Source: Cercis canadensis (Eukaryota; Streptophyta; Magnoliopsida; Fabales; Fabaceae). Taken from it: a stretch of DNA of 64,000 nt. Location: the NCBI GenBank assembly GCA_003255065.1, contig QAOA01004025.1, positions 646,357-710,356 on the forward strand. Direction: 5' to 3'. The notes under the pieces were generated by a model that was given only the letters and a program-made list of their open reading frames with translations, did no database searches and was not told the origin of the DNA. Of the stretch, positions 11,555 to 22,696 are shown piece by piece. Each line of letters starts with the position of its first letter. The stretch's first letter is position 1. Position numbers and translations under genes: made by a program.

Positions 11555-12483
11555 TCAATAATTGTGATTCCGTGGAAGGTCTTCGGTGCGAAAAATATCC
11601 GTAGCTTCTGAAAAAAAAAGAAGACAGTTCTTTCAATCTTATAGCTTTCTATAAAGTTAGAAACATGGTGTTCTTTTCTTCGTTCTTTTAACCTTACTGT
11701 AATATTTTTTGATAATCTTTAGTTCTGATACTTAATATGTCATTTATAATTTATCTATCAGTGAGAACATGAGTATTGAATTTGTGGGTATCTTGTACTA
11801 ATATAAATAATAATCTCAAGTTTTAATTTCGTAAAAATAGAAGGAATGGAATTAGCAAGAAAGAATGAACTGCGCATGTTGCTTACCATTGAAAATTTTG
11901 GCAACCCCTAAACCTTTGAAGTTCAAACTAGGGATGAAATTGTACTTTCTTTGGCTTTCGAAGAATTTGAAGGATGTGATTAATTTCATAAATGAAACTC
12001 TTGAGAAACCATTTACAAGGGAAAAGCCATAAATATGTTTATTCTATGATTTTAAATTACAGTACACAACCATTATTGCATCCGCAATATTATTACATAT
12101 AGTGGTAGCTTCGCAACTGCATTTTTTTACAATTATTATCCATGGCTATAGTTATGATTGCAATTTAAAAGCATCGTTCAACTTTTTTCTTTCTTTGTTT
12201 ATATGATGGCACAAAAGTTCAAACTTTCCATTTCTTATAAATTATCTAAATTCCCGACCACTAAATCAAACAGTGTGTATGATGAAGGAAAAAAAAAAAA
12301 AACAACACATGATTACTTAACCATGGTTTAACTTTAGAAACAAATGGAACTGACGCAATAGATTAATTTCCACTTACCAGAGTTTGATATATGAGGCTTG
12401 TCAGCCCAAACCAGACGCCTTGCTACTTTTCCAACAAGGTAAAGAAAAACAAATAAGAACCCAACGTAAATCAATGAAAGCAT
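11555..12483 (-). CDS. Peptide gene B: secreted small-peptide precursor, two exons
   Basis: On the minus strand exon 1 (12483-12378) encodes 35 residues plus one base. It has hydrophobic core LIYVGFLFVFLYLVG, then KVARRLVWADKPHISNS, and a GTAAGTGG donor. The intron is 770 nt with a T-rich CAG acceptor. Exon 2 (11607-11555) adds a tail ending TEDLPRNHNY and a TGA stop; the product is 52 residues. An in-frame TAG just upstream fixes the first ATG. The WxxxPHI block before the splice and the D-x-P-x-x-HNY end match genes A and D although the signal peptides differ, which argues for selection on the tail. It lies tail to tail with gene A. The likely product is a secreted peptide; receptor and role are unknown. 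A TATA-like GTATAAAATA lies about 45 bp upstream. Confidence 0.65.
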
Positions 12484-13336
12484 TTTCGGAAGCTAATATA
12501 TAATTTCTTTGCTCGCAGCAAGGTTATTTTATACTTGGTATACCTTGAACCCACCCCTTCATAGTTTGTGCATATTTATAGCTGATTCTTTTTTCAACTT
12601 GTCATTCAGCTTGATATTTTTTCAAGTTTGTACTGTCCTCCTGATTTAAGATATTGAATGTTCTAGGAATGAAACAAATACCTTCGTCTGAGTATGCAGT
12701 TTCAAAATAGAATTGCAATATGAAAGTGGATTAACTATCTTTATTTAATCTGCGATAGATACTATTAATTTTTAACATTATATCTTCTATACATGGTTCT
12801 GCCCAAAGTCCCATTCATAAAATTCAAGACATGCTACTTTGATGGTCTTTAAATTCTATATAAAATAATGTGTAGGATTCAATTTGGTCGAGTTTTCAGG
12901 ATTATTTATATTTGAAACAAAAATTAATTAATTTAAGATAATGACATGATTTAATTTTCAGGTTACGGTTTGGTGGTTTTCACCCATTAACCCATTCATG
13001 ATACAGCAGTTGTTAACTCGTTATTTGACCAACGACTTTAGTTCCTTGTTTGGTACAAACCAACTTGCCTATGTTAACCTGGGATTCCTTGCCAACCGTT
13101 TCAGAATTTATTAGTAGTAGTTACATACGGCAAATCAAACTAAAACTAATTTTACAAAGGATTAATTATAGTTTTAGTCCGTGTATTTTTTAAAATGTTT
13201 AAATAGCCAAGGATTAGGTGCATTTACAAACTGAGAAATTTGCATTTGGATAGGTTCTTTCTTCATAACAGGCCGTCACATAATTTTCCTTATTGCTAAA
13301 CAAGCCTAAAATGATTGAGAGGATATCATAACAAAA
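12484..13336. other. Intergenic, no gene seen
   Basis: AT-rich upstream flank of gene B. Around 13150-13200 a short GGATTAATTATAGTTTTAGTCC stretch resembles the TIR of the MITE that follows and may be a fragment. Nothing else recognised. Confidence 0.5.
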
Positions 13337-13892
13337 GACTTAATTATAATATTGGTCCTCTTATTTTAACAACTTGAACATTTTGGTTCCTCTCGTTTAA
13401 AAATGAACAATTTAGTCCCTCTATATTCATAAGATGTGTAATTTTGGTCCTTTCGGCTTTGAGCCAAAATTTCTCAGGTCTAGTTTAAAGCGTAAGGTTC
13501 TCAAATTCACAATCTCACTGTTGAGATTAAAGAGTTATGACTTGTGAATCTCCCTATAAAATTTCAACTTGATTCAATGGTAGGATTCAGTCCAAAATAC
13601 CAAAACTATAAGTTTTTATCTAACCGAAGATTTAGATTCATCCACCATTTAATTGAACTGAAATTTTGTGGAGAGTTTCATAAGATGGAGCTCTTCAATC
13701 TAAATTGTAAGATTATGAATCAGAGAACTTTATACTATGAAATAAACCTAAGAAATTTTAGTTTAAAACAAAATAACTAAAATTAAACATTTTATGAATG
13801 TAGAAAAACTAAATTGTTCATTTTTAAATAAGATGGACCAAAAAATTCAAGTTTTTAAAATGAGAGGACTAAAATTACAATTAAACCAAGTC
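13337..13892. mobile_element. Foldback element with ~95-bp terminal inverted repeats
   Basis: The left arm begins GACTTAATTATAATATTGG and passes GGTCCTCTTATTTTAA, GAACATTTTGGTTCC and AAAATGAACAATTTAG. The right arm, read in reverse complement, repeats this order for about 95 bp and ends at 13892. It has no transposase and looks like a Mutator-like or similar long-TIR MITE. Target duplication unclear. The adjoining duplicated block (13891 onward) starts exactly at its end. Confidence 0.75.
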
Positions 13893-14765
13893 AAAATAAG
13901 TGTCTTGTTTGATCTAAATTCATGCAACATGTCAAAGGAAGTTTTTTGATAAAGTCATTTTTAATAAAAGTCTTCATACATTTTAATTATAGCATTACTT
14001 AATTAACTCTTGATGGGTCAATTGATATATAAATATGCAACTGTCACACTACCAATTCTCAGATTAAGTCATTTCACTTTATTGTGGTTCAAGATGGCTA
14101 AGCGGAAGAGCTTTATCTGCAACCTTGCTTCGGTTGATAAAAAAAATATTTTTGTCCTACAATTTCTATGACGGTCATATTTAACTGCTTCAATTTTTTC
14201 TTAAACATTGAAATTTAGAAAGAAATATGGTTTATGTTTTTTCGGCCTCGTGCTTCACACAGATATTGTCCTTTTTCAATGAAAGAGTCATAGAAAATCT
14301 GTCATGAAAATCCACATTTTTACAATTAGTTTTATAATATAAATCATACCCTAGTTTGCTAATGTCATACTCTTTTTAATGTCTAAATATGATATAGACT
14401 AAATTACCTTCATTCAAAAATGGAAAGTTTTTAAAATTTGACTAATCAGAATATTATTTCTAACTCTTATTAGTTGTAGCTCCATTTTTAAATTTGAAAG
14501 AGAATATATGATTAATCAATTTTTTAAAATTTTTATTTTTGAATAAGGGTAATTTAGTCTATATCATATTTAGACATTTAAGAGGGTGTGATATTAGCAA
14601 ATTAAGATGTAGAAATAGTGGCTCCCTAAATATATAGTGTATGATATATATTATTTTTTGGTCATTTATCATCTATTCCTAATTTGTTACTTTTTCATTT
14701 GAACATTTGTTCTCAAATGTTTTTATTTTATATTCTATTACATTTCTTTGTTATAATCTTTGTTA
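13891..14765 (+). repeat. Partial duplicate of the gene D region
   Basis: The order CATGCAACATGTCAAA, AATTGATATATAAATATG, the gene start, then AACATTGAAATTTAGAAAG and ATTACATTTCTTTGTTATAA is shared with 15709-17066. This copy lacks about 480 bp that hold most of the coding part in gene D. The copy ends at 14762, where a bark-storage gene fragment begins. Confidence 0.85.
14094..14171 (+). pseudogene. Peptide pseudogene C (truncated copy of D)
   Basis: The first codons, MAKRKSFICNLA, match gene D (MAKLKSFICNFA), as do the TATA region and leader. After codon 12 the D-like sequence stops; the reading continues in unrelated sequence to TGA after 25 residues. The rest of the signal peptide, the intron and exon 2 are missing because the internal part of the block is deleted. 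It would give no secreted HNY peptide, though the promoter copy may still be active. Confidence 0.8.
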
Positions 14766-15130
14766 TCCAATGAAGCTGATATTTTTTCCTCCTTAGCTTC
14801 CCAAAATGCAGTGGAAGTTCTCAAGAGATTCATCTCCTTAATAGTTTAATAGCTTTTTTCAGCATTTCCTAATATAGAAGTGTTCTCATTACCAATTTAT
14901 ACTAGAATTAAGCTGTTCAGTTTTCTATTATAGAATATGAGTTTTATTGCCAGATAAATTAGACATTTTGATCTAAGATTGAATTGTATGTTTTAAGAAA
15001 CTAGTATCATCTAGTTGATGAGAAGTTTAGGTAGATTATAAAAGATTTTAAATTCTATCTTCTATGAAGTCATGTATGAGTAAAACAGGGGCTCAAATAA
15101 ACTTTAATTCCGTTATTCTAATTTGTGCAA
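14763..15130 (+). pseudogene. 3' end fragment of the bark-storage-like gene
   Basis: Bases 14763-14873 equal 1795-1905 with no difference that I can see over 111 bp. This covers the last 28 codons with the TAA stop, plus the start of the 3' flank. After 129 bp of another duplicated sequence (14874-15002, related to 18822-18910), similarity to the downstream flank resumes at 15003-15130, but only at roughly 80-85%. There is no upstream exon. The unequal divergence of the two parts suggests different histories, for example recent conversion of the coding end. Confidence 0.9.
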
Positions 15131-15927
15131 TCAAATCTTGCAATCATTTTGCCATCTGATAGATGAGGGAACATGATAGTGTGGCATAATTAAATTAACA
15201 TTTTATTAAGAGTAAAACTACTTTTTAGTCCTTGAAAAAAACTCTTACAGATATTTTAGTCCTTCATTTATTTCTGGCGCCAATAGAGTCATCGAATTTA
15301 TATTTCGTCTGTCAATTTAGTCCTCTGTCTAAATCCATTAAATGCTAACATGACCACTATGTGATGATGTGACACATTAAAAAAAAAAATTCTCTCTCAT
15401 TTTTCTCTCTCTCTCTCTCTTCCCCGTCTGCCCTTCCCTCTCTATGCAACTCTTCCACTCCCATTACCTTCATTTAGAATCATCAACCTCTTCTTCTCTA
15501 TCGTCCCAGCTAAGTCTACCCACTGTTTCTTCCCTCACTTCACCATTTCATCCCCATCAACAACCCCAAGCCACCCACCCAACTCCTAACCACCCTCAAA
15601 GGCCACTCCTCCTCCATCTCCTCCCTCACTTTCCATGGAAAATTCCTCCACCAGTTATGCAGATGATAGGTCAACTTATATGAATTCATAACAAGGTTCA
15701 AATTAAAAGTCAAAAAAAGTTTCTTGTTCGATCTAGATTCATGCAACATGTCAAATAAAGTTTTTGTAAAGTCATTTTAATAAAAGTCTTGACACGTTCA
15801 CAGTGTTGATATAAGTCGCCAGTCAATAAAACTGTTTTAATTCCTGATAGGTCAATTGATATATAAATATGTAACTGTCTCATTACCATTTCTCAAATTA
15901 AGTCGTTTCACTTTATTGTGGTTCAAG
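15131..15927. other. Upstream region of gene D with MITE-like remnant
   Basis: About 15205-15380 resembles the ends of long-TIR elements (TTTTTAGTCCTTGAAAA, TTTAGTCCTTCATTTA, TCAATTTAGTCC), followed by a (CT)n run and a CT-rich stretch to about 15660. No boundaries are clear. From 15709 it is the sister of 13891 onward. Confidence 0.45.
15860..15868 (+). promoter_or_regulatory. Probable TATA box of peptide gene D
   Basis: TATATAAAT lies about 60 bp before the ATG. The same box and leader are kept in the pseudogene copy at about 14023-14093, where only scattered bases differ. Confidence 0.5.
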
Positions 15928-16330
15928 ATGGCTAAGCTGAAGAGCTTTATCTGCAACTTTGCTTTGCTTTTTGTGCTTCTCTTGTCCATGAAAGTGGAAG
16001 CAAGGGCACCCATTTGGGTTTATAAGCCTCACATAACAGGTAATTCAATAGTAAATATTTTGTCGTATAATGAAATGTGTTTTTTTTTTTTTTTTTTCTC
16101 ATACGTTCTTGCAATTTTGTTCATTTAGTTTCAATTATTAAAACTGGGTTAGCATGTTACGTAAGACATTTCTAGTTTTTTTTTTCCCTTTCAATTTTTT
16201 ATTTTATTTTATCTCAATTATTTTCACTAATTAATACGATTTATTGCTCGAAAAACAAAATGAAAAAGTCCGCGATCAACCCCACGGCCACAATTATTAT
16301 AAGCCACCTCCTGGGAGAAAGATGATGTGA
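15928..16330 (+). CDS. Peptide gene D: secreted small-peptide precursor, two exons
   Basis: Exon 1 (15928-16039) encodes MAKLKSFICNFALLFVLLLS, then MKVEA as a likely cleavage site, then RAPIWVYKPHIT, and ends in phase 1 at a G/GTAATT donor. Exon 2 (16269-16330) adds V and RDQPHGHNYYKPPPGRKMM with a TGA stop, 57 residues in all. The intron is only 229 nt. Its acceptor AAAAAG lacks a pyrimidine tract, the weakest point of the model. Phase, exon 1 length and the D-x-P-x-G-HNY core match gene A. The proline-rich, basic end (KPPPGRK) looks like that of processed plant peptide hormones with hydroxyproline, but I know no family with this exact core. Expected secreted signal; function unassigned. Confidence 0.6.
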
Positions 16331-17066
16331 AGATAGAGGAAGATTTGTGTCTGCAGAGGGAAAGAAAGATCTAGGATTATTTCAATCATGATTTGTGTGG
16401 GATATGTATATCAATTACTTATTTGGTAAGTTTTATGTCACATACCGAGAATTAAGACGGACATATTTAACCACTTCATTTTTTTCTTAAACATTGAAAT
16501 TTAGAAAGAAATATGGTTAATGTTATTTCGGCCTCGTGCTTAACACAGATATTGTAATTTTTCAATGAACAAGTCATACAAAATCTGTCATGAAAATCCA
16601 CGTTTTTACAATTAGTTTTATAATATAAATATAGGGAGCCATTATTTTCATACCCTAATTTGCTAATGTCACATCCTTTTTAATGTCTAAATTTGGTATA
16701 GACTAAATTACCCTCATTCAAAAATAATTTTTTTTTAAAATTTGACTAATCATAATATTCTTTCTAACTCATATTAGTTGTAGTTTCATTTTTTAATTAA
16801 AAAGAGAATATATGATTAATCAATTTTTAAAAAATTTTATTTTTGAATGAGGGTAATTTAATCTATATTATATTTAGACATTTAAGGGGGTGTGACATTA
16901 GCAAATTAAGATGTAGAAATAGTGGCTTCCTAAGTATATAGTGTATGATATAGATTATTTTTTGGTCATTTATGATCTATTCCTAATTTGTTAGTTTTTT
17001 ATTTGAACATTTGGACTCAAATATTTTTATTTTATATTCTATTACATTTCTTTGTTATAATCTTTG

Positions 17067-18136
17067 GAAATGAAAGATTAAATGGGATGAGAACATGTAG
17101 GCTGATTTTTCAGAGTACCCTACAACTTCCATATTTATCTATTACAGAAATTTTAATACACTTTTTTGAAGTTTTTTCTTATGATACAATCAAATTCAAA
17201 AGAGAATATCGGTGCCATAATATTGGTGCTTTGGCCAAGCAATGATTAAAATATGGAAGATTGTTCAGGATATTAGTGCTTTTAGCCATGAATACTGGTG
17301 AGTGGTGCTTATTAGATCAAGCAAGGAGTAAAACTAATTGTTTACATATATCTTGGTCATTCCTGGTTACCAATGGCATTTTATATTGGTTCTTAGTGGG
17401 TTTAGGATTTTTATAAGTGTAGTATAGGGTCCAAAGTATAATGATTAGGGTTTAAAAATATTTTTTAAGCTAAAATTGAGTCTCTGTAAGGCTTTGTAGA
17501 ACCTCAAGAATAACTTCTGTATTTTCTAGATCTACTTAAACAAGTACTATTTAAACAAATTGCTTCTCTATCTAATTTAAACTAATTTTTAAGTGTGTAA
17601 ATAATATTTTTGTTCGCTGAATAAGAAAAATAAAAAGAGGGTGATTACAACGAAGAGGAGGTAAATAAGAAGAGATTTAGATTTAATCTCAATTTGAGAT
17701 GAAATTCGCAGTTTCTTACAAAATTGCAAAATCAAAATATACTAAAGAAGTTGTAAAACTAAGGAACTAATATACGACAACTCAATAATTTTAATTCTAT
17801 TAATCCTAAAAAAGCAATAATAAAGTTCCAAACAAGACGCAAACCAATAGTTTAGTCAAAGATCCAAACTAGTAATCATGAATTCTCTAAATAACTCATA
17901 ATTTATCCTTATTTTCTCAATCGCAAATTCTATATCTCAAGTCAAGAAATACATAAATAATTAATACTTTTAACCTGATTTACACTTTCTCATACTGCTT
18001 TAGTTAGAAGGTTTTATGGGTCAAAGTGCTTTCAGGAAATATAAAAATAATTTCATATCACATCAGGCGTGCAAATATAATACTTGAGAAAATCTATTTC
18101 AAAGGATTTTGTGATAAATGATATACCCTTTTTTTG
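17067..18136. repeat. Intergenic; 17336-17850 duplicated at 19676-20320
   Basis: The sequence from CTAATTGTTTACATATATC to about 17850 recurs at 19676-20320. That second copy has an extra 110-bp tandem repeat of the TATATTGGTTCTTAATGGG segment (first at about 19720, again at about 19842). No gene recognised. Confidence 0.7.
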
Positions 18137-19150
18137 TAAACCTTTTATTTATGGTCCAATTTATACCACTTATGCTAGTATTAACTGTTTTTACCCACAC
18201 TAGGTCGTTATAGTTTACGAAAGCTTCTCAAAGAACCCTAAAGCTAGTATGAATTACTTTTGTCTAAGTGAGAGTTTTGAGAGGGGTGATAACATTACTC
18301 CACCATTTTTATGGGGTCGTAGAATAGCAACTGTCAAAACAAAAATAGGGAACAATGCCTTGGGTTGTGTAATCACTATTTGTAATGGGAGTTATTCATA
18401 ATATTCTGTAGGAAACGAGATATTATATCTGTTTACTTTATTTCGTTTTTTTTTTTCCTTTTTCTCTTTTAATTTTGGATGGAGAATTATTTTTCTTGGC
18501 CTTGCTTTTCTTTTCTTTCTCTAGAAATAGAACCTACAAGTTCCCCAAAAAAGTTTTTGGTCAGGCCACAAATGTTAAGATGAATCACCACAAAATGGCA
18601 ATACCGATTACAAGGATCAAAAGATGCTACGTAAATCATCACCATCAATTGTTGTTCACTACAAAATTCCGTAATGTCTTCAAAATATCGTATGATTCTT
18701 GTTGTGATATCGTTAAACTGTATTTATGGTTAGAAGCACTTATTTGATGTTTTTTTTTTCTCCTTCCTACCTTATTGGGGGTTAGGGTTGTGAAAGAACA
18801 AAGCCACTTGTGAGCTACTTAAGGTTAGAAGTGTTTTCATTACCAATTTCTACTCGCATGAGGCTGTTCAGTTTCCCATGATAATGATTTTTACTGTCGT
18901 ATAAATAAGACATTTTGATTTTTGCTCAATAGTAGAAAAAGAGTGGTGACTGTGTTTAAGGGCTGCATTTAGACATTTGACTTCTTGATGTACCAAGAAA
19001 AAAAAATTAGAAAAAATAACTGGAGTTGTTAAACTGCAATAAATTAAATAGTGTCGTGTCTTAGTATAAACCTGAAAAATTGATTGCAACATTCACTTCA
19101 ATATATGATCTATACAACTGGAAACTAAAACTTTGACCAAAAAGGAAACT
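18137..19150 (+). repeat. Duplicated block, sister of 10300-11400
   Basis: Same order of conserved segments as 10300-11400, without the MITE found there at 11034-11198. It contains a small ORF (18475-18747) matching that at 10635-10841. Confidence 0.75.
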
Positions 19151-19478
19151 AAAGTTCCTTTGAGTGATTTGATGTGTATGTAACTGTTTGAGGAATTGAA
19201 ATCTTCATACCAAAGTTCCCTTTGAGTCGCATATATTTCCAATTACTTTTGATGTTTTTTTGCAATTTTAAATTGTTTTCCTAGTTTAATGGCTATCTTT
19301 AGAGTCCTCCCAAGTTCCTAGTTTTAATTTTATTATAAAAAAATAAACTTGCTAATTTAATAGTACTGTCTACAGATCAGGGCCTGCAGCTGACATTAAT
19401 TAGATTATAAATTACAGTAAACCACTGAGCACCTTAAGAAAATAAAGAAAACATATATTTGCTTGAGAACATACTTCT

Positions 19479-19606
19479 TCAGCTGCATTCTATACCAGAT
19501 ACGGATTCATTCTCAATAACACTATTAGTGCTTAATCTTTGGTTTTCCCGTTTTGGTGAGTAACCGTAAGAAACGGCCGAACCATGGCTAACCCCCGGTG
19601 TATGAC
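19479..19606 (-). pseudogene. Peptide pseudogene E: exon 2 remnant of an F-like gene
   Basis: The minus strand shows a CCTAG acceptor at 19607 followed by an exon-2-like stretch. The 3' part matches gene F and its flank: TTAAGCACTAA, GAATGAATCCGTAT and GCAGCTGAAGAAGTATG are shared with the F region near 22640-22705. The reading after the acceptor stays open to TGA at 19479 but in a frame different from F, and the HNY core is not preserved. No first exon was found upstream; homology breaks at about 19675 where another duplicated block begins. It is most likely a dead fragment. Confidence 0.65.
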
Positions 19607-20334
19607 CTAGGGTAAAGGAATATAACAAATTAGACTTTGCTTGAAAAGTTGAAAATTCCTGCAAAGCAGGAGACGATTAATTGTTTACATATCTTGGTCA
19701 TTCCTGGTCAATAATGGCATTTTATATTGGTTCTTAATGGGTTTAGCTTTTTTCAGTGTAGTTTAGGGTCCAAAGTAGTAATGATTAGGGTTTAAGAATA
19801 TTTTTTAAGCTAACACTGTTCCTGGTCACAAATGGGATCCTTATATTGGTTCTTAATGGGTTTAGCTTTTTTAAAGTGTAGTACAGGGTCCAAAATAGTA
19901 ATGATTAGGGTTTAAAAATAAATTTTAAGCAAAAATTGACGCTCTGTAAGGCTTTGTAGAACCTCAAGAATAACTCCTGAATTTCTAGATCTACTTAAAT
20001 AAGTACTATTTTAACAAATTGCTTCTCTATCTAATCGAAACTAATTTTTAAGTGTTTAAAAAATATTTTTGTTTTCTTAATAAGACAAATGAAAAGAGGG
20101 TGATTATAACTAAGACGAGGTAAATAAGAAGTGATTTAGATTTAATCTCAAATTAAGATGAAATTCGCAGTTTCTTACAAAATTTTAAAATCAAATTACA
20201 CTAAGGAAGTTGTAAGATTAAGGAACTAATATAGCTTATATATAGAAAACTCAATAATTTTAATTCTATTAATCCTAAAAAAGCAATAATAAAGTCCCAA
20301 ACTAATAGTTTAGTGTAAGATCAAACTATTTATT

Positions 20335-20612
20335 TATGTTTGGATATATTAGTTCAAAAGTAATTTTTTAACAATTAATTTTTATTTGGATTAATGAAGA
20401 AAATCACTTTTAAATGTCAAATTATTAAAAAGAGTATAGAACACTTTTATAGGATAATAAATATCAAAAGACAATTAGGTAAAACAGGGAGATAATGATA
20501 AAATAATTAATTAATTCATAATCAAAAATTTGAGTGAGGGAACTTATACGAAAATGCTATTGGAGAGCATTGAAATATGTAAATAGCTATTTCCGTATTT
20601 TATCCAAACACA
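20335..20612. mobile_element. Short-TIR MITE
   Basis: Ends TGTTTGGATA on the left (about 20338) and TATCCAAACA on the right (20601-20610). It interrupts the block duplicated from 17336-17850, which continues to only about 20328. No ORF. The TIR resembles Harbinger or hAT MITEs; class not settled. Confidence 0.55.
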
Positions 20613-22189
20613 CTAAATTTTCATTCAATACAAAGTTGCTTATCAAATGACACTCAGACATAATAATTCTGTGGCCCCTATTTGGTTACTTCTCCTCCTC
20701 CACTATTTGATTACTTTCTACTTGGCATGCAAGTAGTTGACCTCTTTTTTTTCTTCAGTGATCCATATATGGTAACAGGTCATTTGCACATAAAACAGTA
20801 TATTTGTTTGGTGGAGTTACTTTATTTATATATATATAGGCTATGATTTTAAATTTAAATATAGAACCCACAAGCCTTAAGAACAACTTCAGTACTACTC
20901 AACTGCACTTATGCTTTAATGATTTAGGGAGTGAAATTATTTCTTATTCTCAGACAATTAAAAAAAAAAAAAACTGTAAACTTATTTCTTAACTTTAAAC
21001 TTAGTTTTGAAGTTTATCTTTTTAATGCTGTATTTGTACATATCTATTGTTTAGTTTTTTTTTTTTTTAAAGTTAATTAATGTAGGTTTGGTGTCTTGAA
21101 TCTCAAGTGAAGAAGCGAGCCTGTTCTCGATACTAGGCTGTTGATGGCCCAATTAGTTCAACCAGAACCACACGGAACAGAGAATGCAGTAACCAGAAGC
21201 GAAGATAATCTGAGAACATATGCAAAAAGTAATCTGAATGTTTAAAGAAAACCTCTTCAAGTTAAGTGTACCATAAAACAAGGGTTTTGAATTGCAGTCG
21301 TGTTATTTTTTCTCTAGTTACAATCATTGCAGCCATTATATTGCAGATTGAGGACACTGCGTTAGTGAATTTTTTAAGTTCACACAAATTGCAAGAAAAT
21401 GCCAAAATAGATATTGGAAACCCAATAATTATTATTTTCTATTAATTATATACTATTTCATATATTTTATAATTTTTAAGAACCAGATTTAGTAATTAAA
21501 AAATGTTTAAAATTTTCGTTTCCCAGAGATAATGGATAAAAGAACTACCTAAAATTATATTGAGATTTGAAGGGTTTAGTTACATTAAAAATAAGATAAA
21601 ATATAGGGAAAGTTATTTGTAGGTTTGAGTACTTTGAAGAAAAGACACAAAGATGCTAAAAGCTGTTTATTTTCAATAAGGATCTTGACACACAATATGA
21701 AAAGACTAAAATACCCATTGACGATATATGGTATTTTATTTATATATGTTATTATTCACTTTATATTTGAATATAAACATACAAAATAAATGAACTATAT
21801 AATTTTATACATGATAGCCACATAATACTAAAGGGATATTTTAGATTCTTCACAAACCTCATTTAAAAGTCAGCTGTGTCCAAGTAGTGTCAACCATGTG
21901 TTCGATCTGAAAAAAAAAAACTTTTTTACTCAGACGTATCCGTACGTGTGTTGGACACGTGTGTCACAAATGTCCGAGATGTATCTGTGTCCGCCACTTG
22001 TTGGATACGTGGACACAGCAACAAAGTGTGGTGTCCATACTTTCAAAAGGCACAGATTTTTTTTATTTTTATTTTTATTAGATTCATCCTGTATAGAGAG
22101 CTATCGTGCCGAGAGAGATAAGGGATTTTATATTCAAGAAAAATGAAAGAAATAAAATAGGAGTCTTTAATTATTTTGAAAAACTACAT
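20613..22189. other. Intergenic, no gene seen
   Basis: AT-rich. Around 21870-22050 there are repeated GTGTCC and GGACAC words (TTGGACACGTGTGTC, GGATACGTGGACAC), like a dispersed plant repeat, but no ends could be set. No peptide first exon for relic E was found here. Confidence 0.5.
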
Positions 22190-22525
22190 TTAATAGAGAA
22201 AATGGGGACAGGTTGAACGGTCAAGAGAAGTGGAAGAAGAGTAATTAATGAGGGAGACAGAGTAATTAAATATGTTTTTATTATTTTGAATTTTTTTAAT
22301 TTTAATAGAATTTTATACTTGGGTAGAAGTTTAGAAAGGGTGGCATAGAAGCCCCATCTAGCCCAAAAGAAAAAATTATAAGAACACTAACTAAATCAGC
22401 TAATTCACAATAAATCTATCACTGTTTACCAAGAAGAAACACAAATTAACAATCCCAAATACTGCCCACAGAGGACATTCAGCTGACATTTATTTCAAGA
22501 CTAGTAGGTTCTACATGTTCGAACC
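22190..22525. repeat. Segment inverted relative to 49420-49850
   Basis: The reverse complement of this segment gives TTCGAACATGTAGAACCTACTAG, TCAGCTGAATG, ATTGTGAATTAGCTGATTTAG and CTCATTAATTACTCT in order, as found at 49420-49850. It lies just downstream of the 3' end of gene F. Confidence 0.85.
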
Positions 22526-22696
22526 TAGAGTTGTACCCAAAATACTAGAAAAGAAAAAAAATTATTCTATAGCACCAAAGCATCATTACAAGCTACTTAG
22601 CTTCTTAAGAAAGGAAAGAAAGAAAACATACATTTCCTTGACATCATACTTCTTCAGCTACATTCTTCTAAATACGGATTCATTCCAATCAAGATT

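Larger units (their letters stand above)
15709..17066 (+). repeat. Duplicated block carrying gene D
   Basis: Direct copy, at roughly 85-90% by eye, of 13891-14765, but including the part missing there. The 3' half (16450-17066) is non-coding and matches 14172-14765 closely. Confidence 0.85.

Noticed and set aside
12050-12170. Repeated TTATTGCATCCGCAAT-like words suggesting a foldback
   Set aside because: No matching arms of useful length could be defined.
15444-15749. Ser/Pro-rich ORFs around a CT-rich stretch
   Set aside because: Simple CT-rich sequence between a MITE-like remnant and the gene D promoter; no domain or splice support.
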